From: Microbacter sp049976245
GTDB taxonomy: Bacteria; Bacteroidota; Bacteroidia; Bacteroidales; Paludibacteraceae
Reading direction: 5' to 3'
Length of the DNA: 64,000 bases
Assembly: GCA_049976245.1 (NCBI GenBank)
Contig: JBMFIQ010000006.1
Span: forward strand, 14,753-78,752
Shown here: positions 17,422-25,760 of the stretch, in pieces
Numbering within the stretch: position 1 is the stretch's first letter
Layout of the letters: every line of letters begins with the position of its first letter
Translations under genes and position numbers: made by a program
The notes under the pieces: model-generated
What the model was told of the DNA's origin: nothing
Database searches by the model: none
Seen by the model: only the letters and a program-made list of their open reading frames with translations

Positions 17422-18915
17422 TCATTTAAGTAACGATTTGTAAATGACTTCCTGAATTTTTGGTCGAATTCTTAATCTTGCCAATTTGTTAACCTGATCG
17501 TAAGGATAGGTGCGATTGCTTAAAAAGACGTAAATCAATTGATTGGACGGATCAACCCAGCAGCATGTTCCGGTATATCCCGTGTGTCCAAAGACTTCGG
17601 CTGGAGCAGAAGGGGCACAGGGACTATGGAGTGGATTGTAAGGGATTGGCTTATCAAATCCTAATCCGCGACGACCGTCAGGCGATGTTTTGGTGGTAAA
17701 CAGGGTGCATGTTTCGGCACTGAGAAAGCGTTTGCCGTTAAGCGTTCCGTGATTGAGCAACATTTGATAGACCATTGCAACATCTTTGGCGTTTCCAAAA
17801 AGGCCTGCATTGCCCGAAACGCCTCCAAACAAAGCTGCGTCGGGATCTTGAACGTAACCTTGCAAGGGTTGATTGCGCAGAAAATCCTTTTTCATGGTCG
17901 GTGCAATTTCATCCCGTGGATGTGAACGCAAAGGCAAATAAGCCAAGTAGTTCATTTTCATTGGAATGAAAAAATTCTGATTCAGAAACTGGTCCATGGG
18001 CATTCCAGTAATTGTTTCGACAATTTCTTTCAATAGTATGAAATTCAAATCACTGTAGCGATAAGTTTTGCTTTTGAGTGGTGCATTGGCAATCATTTGC
18101 ATGGCTGCCTGATGAAATTGTTGATTGATATAAAGGCTGTCAGCCGCCTGAAAAGGATAATTTTCCGAGGGTTTCTTAGCCGCCCAACCCGGTTTGTATT
18201 GCAATGTTGGATCGCCGGTCGGAATGGACATCATGGGCATGTTCAGCGATCCTAATAATGAAGGAATCTTCTTTTTTTCAATGACCAATTGATAAAAAGG
18301 TAGGCCTGCAGGCAAGCCTGATTCGTGAAAAAGCAACGCTTCAATGGTGATATCGGCCTTGTTGGTGCCTCGTAGAAAAGGTAGAAAATCGGATGCTTTA
18401 TCAGTAAGTTGTAATTTTTTTTCGTCATATAATTTCATAATAGCCAACAGTGTTCCCGTTGTTTTCGACAGTGAAGCCAAATCGTACATGGTGGTTGGCT
18501 TGACTTTGTTTTCTTTGTGATAGGTGTAGTAGCCGAAACACTTGTTATACACTGTTTTTCCGTCTTTCATCACTAAAATTTGACAGCCCGGAAATGCTTT
18601 TATTTTGATTCCTTGGTTTACAATGGAATGAATTTTATTTAACGTTGACAAGCGTATTCCCTCTTGAGCCGGTGTTGTGGTTCGAGATGTGCTGTAGTTG
18701 TCACTGTTTAAGCGGGTGAAGTTTTTATGGTTGCCGGCAATATGGAACTTTGAGTCGGTTTGGGCTGTGGCTGTCATCAGAAATGCTCCTAAAAAAACCG
18801 TCAATAAAGCAGTCCGGCTGAAACCGGTTACCACGAATAGATTGTGCCAACGCTTGTCGAAGTCAGTGGATCCGGATTGAAGATTTATAAAAAGGAGGCA
18901 AACGCTTCTCATCAT
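17422..18915 (-). CDS. Exported serine hydrolase of the beta-lactamase class C / penicillin-binding family
   Basis: 497 residues from the ATG at 18915. A TTG seven codons earlier is possible but less attractive. The N terminus is odd: about 33 residues precede a hydrophobic signal-like segment (TALLTVFLGAFLMTATAQ), so a later start is also possible. The catalytic domain has the SxxK motif Ser148-Leu-Ser-Lys151 (LASLSKTTG), a YSD motif in the Y-x-N position (YRYSDLNFILLKEIV), and HTGYTG in the K-T-G position. The family includes beta-lactamase-like esterases, D-alanyl carboxypeptidases and GlcNAc-linked homologues. The gene follows a rhodanese by 36 bp and may be cotranscribed with it. The substrate is unknown. 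Confidence 0.85.
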   Translation of the reverse strand: MMRSVCLLFINLQSGSTDFDKRWHNLFVVTGFSRTALLTVFLGAFLMTATAQTDSKFHIAGNHKNFTRLNSDNYSTSRTTTPAQEGIRLSTLNKIHSIVNQGIKIKAFPGCQILVMKDGKTVYNKCFGYYTYHKENKVKPTTMYDLASLSKTTGTLLAIMKLYDEKKLQLTDKASDFLPFLRGTNKADITIEALLFHESGLPAGLPFYQLVIEKKKIPSLLGSLNMPMMSIPTGDPTLQYKPGWAAKKPSENYPFQAADSLYINQQFHQAAMQMIANAPLKSKTYRYSDLNFILLKEIVETITGMPMDQFLNQNFFIPMKMNYLAYLPLRSHPRDEIAPTMKKDFLRNQPLQGYVQDPDAALFGGVSGNAGLFGNAKDVAMVYQMLLNHGTLNGKRFLSAETCTLFTTKTSPDGRRGLGFDKPIPYNPLHSPCAPSAPAEVFGHTGYTGTCCWVDPSNQLIYVFLSNRTYPYDQVNKLARLRIRPKIQEVIYKSLLK

Positions 18916-18951
18916 GGTGTTCAAAAAATCGATCAACAGGGAAAGGAATCT

Positions 18952-19335
18952 TTAATTTGATGTGTCTGTTTCAAGCATCGAAACATTGATTTCACACGCT
19001 TCAATCACCGGAAGGCCGTGATCTTCCCACTCCCGAATACCTCCGGTCAGATTGAAAACCTGCTCAAATTGTTGTTCCATTAAAAAAGTGGTGATTTGGC
19101 GGCTTCTGTTGCCACTGTGACAACCGACAATGATTTCCTGATTTCGGGGAAGTTCAATGTGTTTCAACGGGATATGATCCACCGGTATTTGAATCTGGTT
19201 CTCAACGTCAAATGCCATTGAATTGATTTCATCCGGTTCACGGACATCGAGCAAGATAGCTCCTTTTTTTAATTTGTCATGTGCGTTAAGCACATGCAAT
19301 TCTTTGATATGATGATGCATTGTTTTGTTTGTCAA
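18952..19335 (-). CDS. Rhodanese-like sulfurtransferase
   Basis: A single-domain, 127-residue rhodanese. The domain opens with LLDVREPDE (CDC25/rhodanese strand and loop), and the active-site loop is CHSGNRS with catalytic Cys72. The loop CxxGxRS is the usual sulfurtransferase form. It is cytoplasmic, with no signal peptide. It would carry a persulfide between donor and acceptor; the donor is unknown. It has its own promoter box and is followed by the beta-lactamase-like hydrolase. Confidence 0.9.
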   Translation of the reverse strand: MTNKTMHHHIKELHVLNAHDKLKKGAILLDVREPDEINSMAFDVENQIQIPVDHIPLKHIELPRNQEIIVGCHSGNRSRQITTFLMEQQFEQVFNLTGGIREWEDHGLPVIEACEINVSMLETDTSN

Positions 19336-19421
19336 GTGATTGATTTTTTTTTGACGATCAATTGATCCGATTCAATGAATTAATCTTGATATCAATCAAA
19401 AAAAATTGAATGTTTCTGTTG

Positions 19422-19429
19422 CAAAGATA
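19422..19429 (-). promoter_or_regulatory. Promoter -7 box of the rhodanese gene (TAnnTTTG)
   Basis: The minus strand reads TATCTTTG, 87 bp before the ATG at 19335. It is an exact consensus match. Confidence 0.55.
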
Positions 19430-19645
19430 GCCAACTTTGAATGAAGATCATGCGATTATGACATTTATAAACACATATTAAATCATTCGCAGAAAAGCAA
19501 TGCCCGTTTGTGGTTATTTAACCTGAATTGAAAACCTGAGAACATTTGATTTTCCGGCTTGTTCCATCAGATTTTTATTACCAAGCGAGAGGAGTCAAGG
19601 CTATCATCAAAGCAAAACAATATGTTGCAAGGAGTTTCAAGTTTA

Positions 19646-19689
19646 ACCACGAATGCTTTGAAAAAAATCGTTCGTTCTGCATTCGTGGT
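19646..19689. repeat. Inverted repeat downstream of the ABC operon
   Basis: A perfect 11-bp stem, ACCACGAATGC / GCATTCGTGGT, with a 22-nt loop, 15 bp past the stop of the ABC permease gene. There is no T-tract on either side, so it is either a stabilising or Rho-dependent 3' structure or another element. The rest of 19336-19703 shows no gene. Confidence 0.6.
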
Positions 19690-19703
19690 CAAAAGATGTC
19701 CCA

Positions 19704-20756
19704 TCATCTTGAGCGAATCTCCTTTTTCATGAATGAAATGTAGGACAAAACAAAACAGATAATGGTAGCAGCAATCAATCCGGTGACTTGTGGCCAAACC
19801 AATAAGATGCTTTGTCCTAAAGGAAGTGGCCCGGGAATGGTGCCGTAAACCTGCTCCATGGTCAGAGGGCCAAGACTTCGCACCGTAGGCATTAACAAGG
19901 TAGTGGTTGCATCGCTGAAAAGCTGATTGGGAAGAATGCGCATCAATGTCAACCTTAGCTCTTCCAAATCGAACAATTGTTTTGGAGAAGCCATGGCCAT
20001 TTGAGCTGGTGCTAATCCTTTGATGATCAGGTTAACAATTAATGGATAAAACACTGTCAGGAAAAGCCATACCGCAATTCCGGCCAACGCAGCAGTAGCC
20101 GGTTGTTTGAAACGGACTGAAAACAAGATGGAAAGATTGAGCCAAAAGGCGACATAGAAAATGCTAAGGATCAAAAAAGCGATCATTCGCCAAAATTCTT
20201 CAGCTGTTGGCGGAATGCCGATGGTCAGCAATCCAAGTCCCATTACCAAAAAACCCAACGCAAAAAACAATACGGTGATAACGGACAGCGAAGCCACAAA
20301 TTTTGCGTTGATCAGGTAATCTCGATGGATTGGTTGAGCTAAAACTCGGCTGAGGGTTCCACGATTATATTCCGAATTGATGGCATCAAATCCTAAACTG
20401 ATTCCCAGCAAGGGTCCTAAAAAACTGATGAATACAAAAAATGAAGGCATGGTGCCATCCGAAACCGTAAAGAGTTTTAGGAAGAAAAACGTATTTTGAA
20501 CATCCGATGCTTTGACTGAATGTCCAATATTGGTAACGGCTGTGTAGATCGATCCAATGCAGGTGAGCAGGATGATGCTGACCAGAATGATGAACCGCCA
20601 GCTACGCAGTTGTTCGGAGATCTCTTTATTGACAATAACCCAGAACGGATGATAAACTCCTTTAGCATTGCCAAACCAACGCGCGATGTTTCGACGTTCA
20701 CCGTGAGCTGTTTCATCGATGAAAGCGGCGGTAGTTGATGTGATGCTTTTATCCAT
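19704..20756 (-). CDS. ABC-2 family transporter permease
   Basis: 350 residues with a ~40-residue cytoplasmic N terminus and about six membrane helices: FIILVSIILLTCIGSIY, SFFVFISFLGPLLGISLGF, ASLSVITVLFFALGFLVMG, MIAFLILSIFYVAFWL, TAALAGIAVWLFLTVFYPLIV and the last, GLIAATIICFVLSYISF. DAINSEYNRGTLSRVLAQPIHR is the coupling region typical of ABC-2 permeases. It overlaps the ATPase gene by 8 bp. Its Shine-Dalgarno sequence AAGGAGG lies inside the last codons of the ATPase, so the two are translationally coupled. With the NEW3 protein it forms an exporter or an envelope-maintenance complex of unknown cargo. Confidence 0.9.
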   Translation of the reverse strand: MDKSITSTTAAFIDETAHGERRNIARWFGNAKGVYHPFWVIVNKEISEQLRSWRFIILVSIILLTCIGSIYTAVTNIGHSVKASDVQNTFFFLKLFTVSDGTMPSFFVFISFLGPLLGISLGFDAINSEYNRGTLSRVLAQPIHRDYLINAKFVASLSVITVLFFALGFLVMGLGLLTIGIPPTAEEFWRMIAFLILSIFYVAFWLNLSILFSVRFKQPATAALAGIAVWLFLTVFYPLIVNLIIKGLAPAQMAMASPKQLFDLEELRLTLMRILPNQLFSDATTTLLMPTVRSLGPLTMEQVYGTIPGPLPLGQSILLVWPQVTGLIAATIICFVLSYISFMKKEIRSR

Positions 20757-21726
20757 GGTTTATTCCTCCTTCAAAATATTGATAATAAATTTCATCGAGG
20801 CCATACTCTTTTTTGTTCAACGACAGCATGGTGAATTTCGATTGAACGATGAGTGAGGCCACTTGAGAGGTGACATCGCAGCTGGATTCGATGCAAAAAA
20901 GATCATCTTTCATGGTGATGGACGAGATGGCCTCAACGGGTTGAAGCAATTGGGTTACTTCGGACAATGAAGCTGTCTTCGTTTTTCCGTCGTCATCGGG
21001 TTTGTGAATGCCAACGTACAATACGAATGGACGATCTTTGAATAGTTGTTGCGACAAGGTTTGGATATTTCCTTGACCTAATAATTTTCCGTTAACAAAA
21101 ATGCCGACGCGATCGCATACTTCCTGCACCTGATGTAAATTGTGCGAAGCAAACAATACCGTCAGTCCTTGTCCGCGACTTAATTCGACAATCAGATTGA
21201 GAAACTCACGCACACCTTTTGGATCGATGCCTGAGGTGGGTTCGTCCAAAATAATCACTTCCGGATTCTTAATCAACACGTCTGCCAGTCCAAGCCGTTG
21301 TCGCATTCCGCGCGAGTATTTTCCGGTTTTCTTTTGAAAGGAATTCGTCAACCCAACTTTGTCCAACAACATGGTGGCCTGTTGAGCGGCTTGATCTTCA
21401 GGGATCCCGTTGAGGCGCGCCGTGTACATGAGATTTTCAAAGCCGGTTCGTTGATCATAAAATCCTACATCTTCAGGTAAATATCCTACTCGACGTTTTA
21501 CTTCAATGGGGTTGGTCGTGGAGTTGATGCCACAAACTTTGGCTATCCCGGAAGTGGGTTCTGCCAAGCCAAGCATCATTAAAATGGTGGTAGATTTTCC
21601 GGCGCCATTTGGCCCAAGCAACCCAAAAATTTCTCCTTTCTGAATGGTCAGATTCAGATCATTCACCGCGGTAAAAGTGCCATATTTTTTGGTCAAATGC
21701 ACCAATTCAATGATATGTTCACTCAC
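20749..21726 (-). CDS. ABC transporter ATP-binding protein
   Basis: A 325-residue ATPase with Walker A GPNGAGKST (38-46), signature YSRGMRQRLG (~138), Walker B VIILDEPTSG (~160) and the switch His in FASHNLHQVQEVCD. A C-terminal extension of ~90 residues is typical of ABC-2 exporters of the CcmA/NatA/YhaQ type. The start is GTG at 21726. The Shine-Dalgarno GGAAGGAGG is formed by the last codons (Gly-Arg-Arg) of the upstream NEW3 gene, whose stop is 3 bp away, so translation is coupled. It energises the permease encoded next. Confidence 0.93.
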   Translation of the reverse strand: MSEHIIELVHLTKKYGTFTAVNDLNLTIQKGEIFGLLGPNGAGKSTTILMMLGLAEPTSGIAKVCGINSTTNPIEVKRRVGYLPEDVGFYDQRTGFENLMYTARLNGIPEDQAAQQATMLLDKVGLTNSFQKKTGKYSRGMRQRLGLADVLIKNPEVIILDEPTSGIDPKGVREFLNLIVELSRGQGLTVLFASHNLHQVQEVCDRVGIFVNGKLLGQGNIQTLSQQLFKDRPFVLYVGIHKPDDDGKTKTASLSEVTQLLQPVEAISSITMKDDLFCIESSCDVTSQVASLIVQSKFTMLSLNKKEYGLDEIYYQYFEGGINHG

Positions 21727-21729
21727 GGC

Positions 21730-22884
21730 TTACCTCCTTCCATATTTGCGGAACAGAAAATAAACGCTTCCCAAAGCGATCAGGATAATGAGCACTCCAA
21801 TCCATCCCCACAGCAATGATGTTTCAACCGAAACGCGAAAGGATGCCGTTGACGAAACTTGTGGATTTTTTGCCGTGATGTCCACCTGATAATCGCCTGG
21901 AATGGCTTTTTTATCGGCTTTAATGGTGGCATAAACAATGGCTGAGCCATTGGGCCTGATTTGTGCAATTTCTTTTGGGTCAAATGTGACATCCCAATTG
22001 GCAGGTGCCGCTGCATCCAGATGCACTTGTTGAAGAATGGAAGAACCGGTGTTTTGAACCAATAATTGTACCCGTTTGGTCGATCCGGCAGTGATGTGGG
22101 TACTCAGCAACCCGGTGGGAGTGGTCAATGACATGTTGTATGATCCGGTAATGACCACATAGAGTTGCATTGTGGCTGATGTATTGTTTGTTTGAGCAAT
22201 GACCGGAATGGTATAGGTACCGGCGGGAATTTGATCGGGCGGCGTGATGTCAATCATGATGTTCTGCGTCTGATTGGGATCGACGCTCACGGAAGAGACT
22301 TGTTTGTAATTCACTTTGAAATCAACCGTCCATCCTGGATCAACTTGTGCCTGCAAGGCATAAAGTTGGGTGTCGGCTGTCATGTTTTGCAGGGTAGCTT
22401 GATAGGTGAACGTTGTTTTAGATGTTCCTTCCATGTTGGGCTGATCGGACGATAAGGTTGTTTTGTATGTTCCCTGCTTTGAAACCGTTACCAATAAAGG
22501 CAACGAATATGCCCCTTTGGCTATCACGTTAAAATGATAAGTTCCTTTGTTGACCTTTACCGGAACGCCGATCGAAAGCGATAGGGTTTCTTTTTGTCCC
22601 GGCAAAACAGCAACTTGGGAGATGTTCCATCCTCCTGATTTCAAATCGGTAGTCCATCCACGGGGAACTCCGGCAACAACAATGTGTAAATTTTGAATTT
22701 TTTTGCTGTCGTTGATCACATCAATGTTGTAGTTGATGGTTTGTCCCGGAGGAACGGAAATGTTGGTGTAGGGCGTGTAGAGGGTGACACTGTCGGCCGT
22801 TAACGTGGCAGCACTGCTTCGCAAAGGCAAAACCCCCAAAAGAGCAATAAAGAACACATTGACTAATTTCGTACGTTTTGACAT
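21730..22884 (-). CDS. Exported NEW3-domain (COG1470-like) membrane-anchored protein of an ABC operon
   Basis: 384 residues from the ATG at 22884, which has GGAGGA 6 bp upstream; this site overrules an earlier in-frame start at 22944. A signal peptide (FFIALLGVLPLRSSAA) is followed by about three immunoglobulin-like beta domains of roughly 110 residues. Each has the NEW3 pattern of an N-terminal PPGQ/DPNQ loop and GTY.(F/I).V.A strands, for example VPPGQTINYNIDV, KVNKGTYHFNVIAKG, PAGTYTIPVIAQTN and IPGDYQVDITAKN. The C terminus is a membrane helix (WIGVLIILIALGSVYFLF) and a basic tail. NEW3-ABC-ABC operons occur in other bacteria and archaea. The protein probably presents or binds substrate on the periplasmic face; its cargo is unknown. 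Confidence 0.85.
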   Translation of the reverse strand: MSKRTKLVNVFFIALLGVLPLRSSAATLTADSVTLYTPYTNISVPPGQTINYNIDVINDSKKIQNLHIVVAGVPRGWTTDLKSGGWNISQVAVLPGQKETLSLSIGVPVKVNKGTYHFNVIAKGAYSLPLLVTVSKQGTYKTTLSSDQPNMEGTSKTTFTYQATLQNMTADTQLYALQAQVDPGWTVDFKVNYKQVSSVSVDPNQTQNIMIDITPPDQIPAGTYTIPVIAQTNNTSATMQLYVVITGSYNMSLTTPTGLLSTHITAGSTKRVQLLVQNTGSSILQQVHLDAAAPANWDVTFDPKEIAQIRPNGSAIVYATIKADKKAIPGDYQVDITAKNPQVSSTASFRVSVETSLLWGWIGVLIILIALGSVYFLFRKYGRR

Positions 22885-22890
22885 AAAAAA

Positions 22891-22896
22891 TCCTCC
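22891..22896 (-). promoter_or_regulatory. Strong Shine-Dalgarno site of the NEW3 gene
   Basis: GGAGGA lies 6 bp before the ATG at 22884. Such sites are rare in Bacteroidota mRNAs, and this one fixes the start codon. Confidence 0.75.
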
Positions 22897-22941
22897 ATGT
22901 TTTTTAATGGTTAAAAGATCACTTGTAAATAGTACGGGTGG

Positions 22942-22971
22942 CAAAATTAGAAGAAGGTTTTAAATGCGCAA
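22942..22971 (-). promoter_or_regulatory. Promoter of the NEW3-ABC operon (-33 and -7)
   Basis: On the minus strand TTG (22971-22969) is followed after 19 bp by TAATTTTG (22949-22942). Both boxes of the Bacteroidota promoter are present at about the expected distance. Confidence 0.55.
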
Positions 22972-23120
22972 CAGGTGTGTCGGAACGTCCAACATGGATT
23001 CATTTTAAGTTAAAATGCAACTGTTTTATTTTCAAAATATTGTAGGATGTATAAAAAATCGGAACAGCACTTAAATATTTATATTAACATCCCAATTTCT
23101 CAAAATGAGGCAATAATCTT

Positions 23121-23128
23121 TATCTTTG
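23121..23128 (+). promoter_or_regulatory. Promoter -7 box of umuD-umuC-SRAP (TAnnTTTG)
   Basis: TATCTTTG lies 20 bp before the ATG at 23149 and downstream of an earlier in-frame ATG at 23047. This shows the longer frame is not the real one. I see no recognisable LexA-box palindrome. Confidence 0.65.
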
Positions 23129-23148
23129 TTATCACAATTCATGATGAT

Positions 23149-23598
23149 ATGAGTGCATTAAAATTACACATTACCAATACGTTAGATATTTATTCCGCAC
23201 TTACGGAGACGGCTCTGTCATTGCCTTTGGCTTCTGATCGAATTAGCGCAGGCTTTCCATCGCCTGCCAGTGATTTCACGGATCGGTCCATTGATTTGAA
23301 CAAACAATTGATTCAACATCCTGCTTCCACTTTTTTTGGACGTGTCAAAGGTCAATCCATGAAAGATGAGGGAATTAACGATGGCGATTTGCTCATCATT
23401 GATAAATCGCTTCTTCCGGAAGATGGAAAAATTGCGGTCTGTTTTATCGATGGCGAGTTTACCGTCAAACGCATTAAATTGGACAAGGATTGTTGTTGGC
23501 TTATGCCTGCCAACGATGCATATCAGCCGATTAGGGTAACTGCTGAAAACGATTTTTTGATTTGGGGCATTGTGACTCATGTGATTAAATCTTTTTAA
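23149..23598 (+). CDS. umuD: UmuD-like S24 autoprotease, DNA polymerase V accessory subunit
   Basis: 149 residues from the ATG at 23149. The cleavage site is intact at Ala34-Gly35 in the context SAGFPSPASDF, as in E. coli UmuD. The catalytic Ser70 lies in GQSMKDEGI and Lys107 in FTVKRI. RecA-stimulated self-cleavage would give UmuD', which joins UmuC as error-prone polymerase V. A helix-turn-helix is absent, so it is not LexA. It is 2 bp upstream of umuC. An upstream frame extension to 23047 precedes the promoter box and is rejected. Confidence 0.95.
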   Translation: MSALKLHITNTLDIYSALTETALSLPLASDRISAGFPSPASDFTDRSIDLNKQLIQHPASTFFGRVKGQSMKDEGINDGDLLIIDKSLLPEDGKIAVCFIDGEFTVKRIKLDKDCCWLMPANDAYQPIRVTAENDFLIWGIVTHVIKSF

Positions 23599-23600
23599 GG

Positions 23601-24860
23601 ATGTATTTTTTAGTTGATTGCAATAATTTTTATGTGTCGTGCGAACGGGTGTTTCGTCCCGACTTAAATCACGCGCCGGTGGTGGTTCTTTCCAACAATG
23701 ACGGTTGTGTGATTTCCCGCAGCAACGAAGCCAAAGCGCTGGGCATTCCCATGGGAGCACCCGCATATCAATTTCAACCCTTATTTGATAAACATCACGT
23801 GCATGTTTTTTCGTCCAATTTTGCGTTGTATGGCGACATGAGTTCCCGCGTCATGAGTATTTTGGCTCAATACACACCCGACATGGAGATTTACAGCATC
23901 GATGAGGCTTTTCTGCAATGGAACGGATCGGAACCGTTGTCCATGGCACAGGTAGGGATGAAGATCAGGAAAGATGTGTTTCGATCTACCGGCATTCCCG
24001 TCAGTGTTGGCATTGCGCCAACGAAAACGCTGGCTAAAGCGGCTGCTCATATTGTGAAAAAATTTCCCGATCGAACGCATGGAGTTTATGTTATTGATAA
24101 CGAAGAAAAAAGAGTAAAAGCGCTCAAATGGCTTCCCGTTGACGAGGTGTGGGGCATTGGCAGACAACATGCCAAAAGACTCAAACAAAAAGGGATTCGG
24201 GTTGCTTTGGGTCTGGTGGAACTTTCGGATCATTGGATTAAACAAAATATGTCGATCGTCGGATTGCGTTTAAAAAGAGAATTGGAGGGCATTCCGGCCA
24301 TTGCGATGGAAGTTCCTTCTGCCAAGCGCAGCATCGCGGTCACTCGTTCCTTTGAAAAGATGTACACGACCTTTGACGAGCTTCATGAACGGGTTGTTAC
24401 TTTTGCCGTTTCCTGTGCCGAAAAGCTAAGGCAACAACAGAGTGTTTGTCATGCCATGATGATTTTTGTTCATACCAATTATTTTAGAGATGACTTGCCG
24501 CAATATGCTCAAAACATCGTGATGACGTTACCATATGCAACCAATTCGAGCATTGAACTGGCTCAGTTTGCTGCTGAAGGTTTAAAACGTATTTTTGTTG
24601 AAGGATATCATTATAAAAAGGCCGGCGTGATTGTCATGCACATTGAACCCGAAATGCCCAATCAACTTCATTTGTTTGAAAACAGCAATCCGAAACATAA
24701 GGCGTTGATGGAGGCCATCGATCATCTGACACATCAATTTGGGCAACACAAAGTGATGTTGGCAGCACAGGATCCGGGGCGAAAATGGAAAATGAAGCAG
24801 GAACGACTTTCGCCCTGTTACACAACACAATGGAATGATTTGATTACCATTCACGCCTAA
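23601..24860 (+). CDS. umuC: UmuC, Y-family translesion DNA polymerase (Pol V catalytic subunit)
   Basis: 419 residues. The Y-family palm is evident: VDCNNFYVSCERVF with Asp6, and YSIDEAFLQ with Asp101 and Glu102. VGIAPTKTLAKAAAHIVKK and the helix-hairpin-helix VWGIGRQHAKRLKQKGI follow, then the little-finger domain and a UmuC-type C terminus (NQLHLFENSNPKHKALMEAIDHL). It bypasses lesions such as abasic sites with UmuD'. It sits directly between umuD and a SRAP gene 4 bp downstream, so the three are very likely one mRNA. Confidence 0.96.
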   Translation: MYFLVDCNNFYVSCERVFRPDLNHAPVVVLSNNDGCVISRSNEAKALGIPMGAPAYQFQPLFDKHHVHVFSSNFALYGDMSSRVMSILAQYTPDMEIYSIDEAFLQWNGSEPLSMAQVGMKIRKDVFRSTGIPVSVGIAPTKTLAKAAAHIVKKFPDRTHGVYVIDNEEKRVKALKWLPVDEVWGIGRQHAKRLKQKGIRVALGLVELSDHWIKQNMSIVGLRLKRELEGIPAIAMEVPSAKRSIAVTRSFEKMYTTFDELHERVVTFAVSCAEKLRQQQSVCHAMMIFVHTNYFRDDLPQYAQNIVMTLPYATNSSIELAQFAAEGLKRIFVEGYHYKKAGVIVMHIEPEMPNQLHLFENSNPKHKALMEAIDHLTHQFGQHKVMLAAQDPGRKWKMKQERLSPCYTTQWNDLITIHA

Positions 24861-24864
24861 AAAC

Positions 24865-25476
24865 ATGTGTTTTTATTTCAAACTCACTCAAAATGCTCAA
24901 ATGCTGGAACATCGATTTAATGCTTCTTTGGAGCATGGAATGATGGAAACGGGTGGGTTTTTCAATGGGTTTCAACATCCGTTGACGCCTGTCATTACCA
25001 ATGCAGCGCCTGAACGCATTCAATGGTTAAAATGGGGTTTGATTCCGCCCTGGGCAAAAGATGAAACGATCGCTTCCGCTACGCTAAATGCCAGAGTTGA
25101 AACCATAGCCGTAAAACCGGCATTTAAATATGTTTTGCATCAACGATGTTTGATTCCTGCCGATGGGTTTTATGAGTGGCAATGGCTTGATGAAAAAGGG
25201 AAAAAGAAACAAAAATACCTTTTGACTTTGCCCGATGGGGAATTGTTTGCGTTTGCCGGTTTGTGGAGTGAGTGGAAAAATCCCATCAACGGACAAAGCA
25301 TCAAAACGTTTTCCATTGTAACGATGGAAGCCAACCCATTGATGCGGCAAATCCACAACAGCAAAAAACGAATGCCGGTCATTACGACACGGAATCACGA
25401 AAATGATTGGCTGAACAACCAAGCATTGATCATTCAAAACGATCGTCTGAAAGCATTAAAAATAGGGGAAGGTTGA
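24865..25476 (+). CDS. yedK: SRAP domain protein (YedK/HMCES family), abasic-site DNA-protein crosslinker
   Basis: 203 residues. Cys2, exposed after Met1 removal, is the residue that forms a thiazolidine crosslink to abasic sites in single-stranded DNA. The other SRAP active-site residues are in place: Asn75 in LNARVET, Glu104 in GFYEWQW and His164 in QIHNSKKRMPVI. The family protects abasic sites at replication forks from error-prone bypass or breakage. Its position right behind umuDC links abasic-site protection with polymerase V in one transcript. The N terminus is MCFYF rather than the common MCGR. Confidence 0.93.
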   Translation: MCFYFKLTQNAQMLEHRFNASLEHGMMETGGFFNGFQHPLTPVITNAAPERIQWLKWGLIPPWAKDETIASATLNARVETIAVKPAFKYVLHQRCLIPADGFYEWQWLDEKGKKKQKYLLTLPDGELFAFAGLWSEWKNPINGQSIKTFSIVTMEANPLMRQIHNSKKRMPVITTRNHENDWLNNQALIIQNDRLKALKIGEG

Positions 25477-25760
25477 TAAGGAAATGATTCCCCTGCAAGG
25501 TTAACCGATTTTTTTCATTGCTTGTATATTTTTTGATTGTCTGATGTTTTGAACTATGTTGTTTGTGAAATACATGGGTTGATCTGTTTTGTTCATTCCA
25601 TCGATCATTGTAAATGATTGATGGTCAATTCTTTATGAATAAGTGTGTGCACAGTGAAAAATTGATATATCAAGTTGAAACGCGCACGACGAGACAACTT
25701 AGACTAACAATGGAAAATTTGTATGCGTAGGCATTTGATTCTAAAATAAATGATAAAAAA
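25477..25760. other. Intergenic region after the umu cassette
   Basis: AT-rich, about 280 bp. I see no gene, clear terminator or consensus promoter box before the SDR gene. Confidence 0.4.

Noticed and set aside
19546..19743. 65-codon plus-strand frame beyond the ABC operon
   Set aside because: It runs through the inverted repeat and into the antisense of the ABC permease, with no protein-like features.
23047..23148. N-terminal extension of UmuD by 34 codons
   Set aside because: It starts upstream of the TATCTTTG promoter box and would move the cleavage site far from the N terminus.
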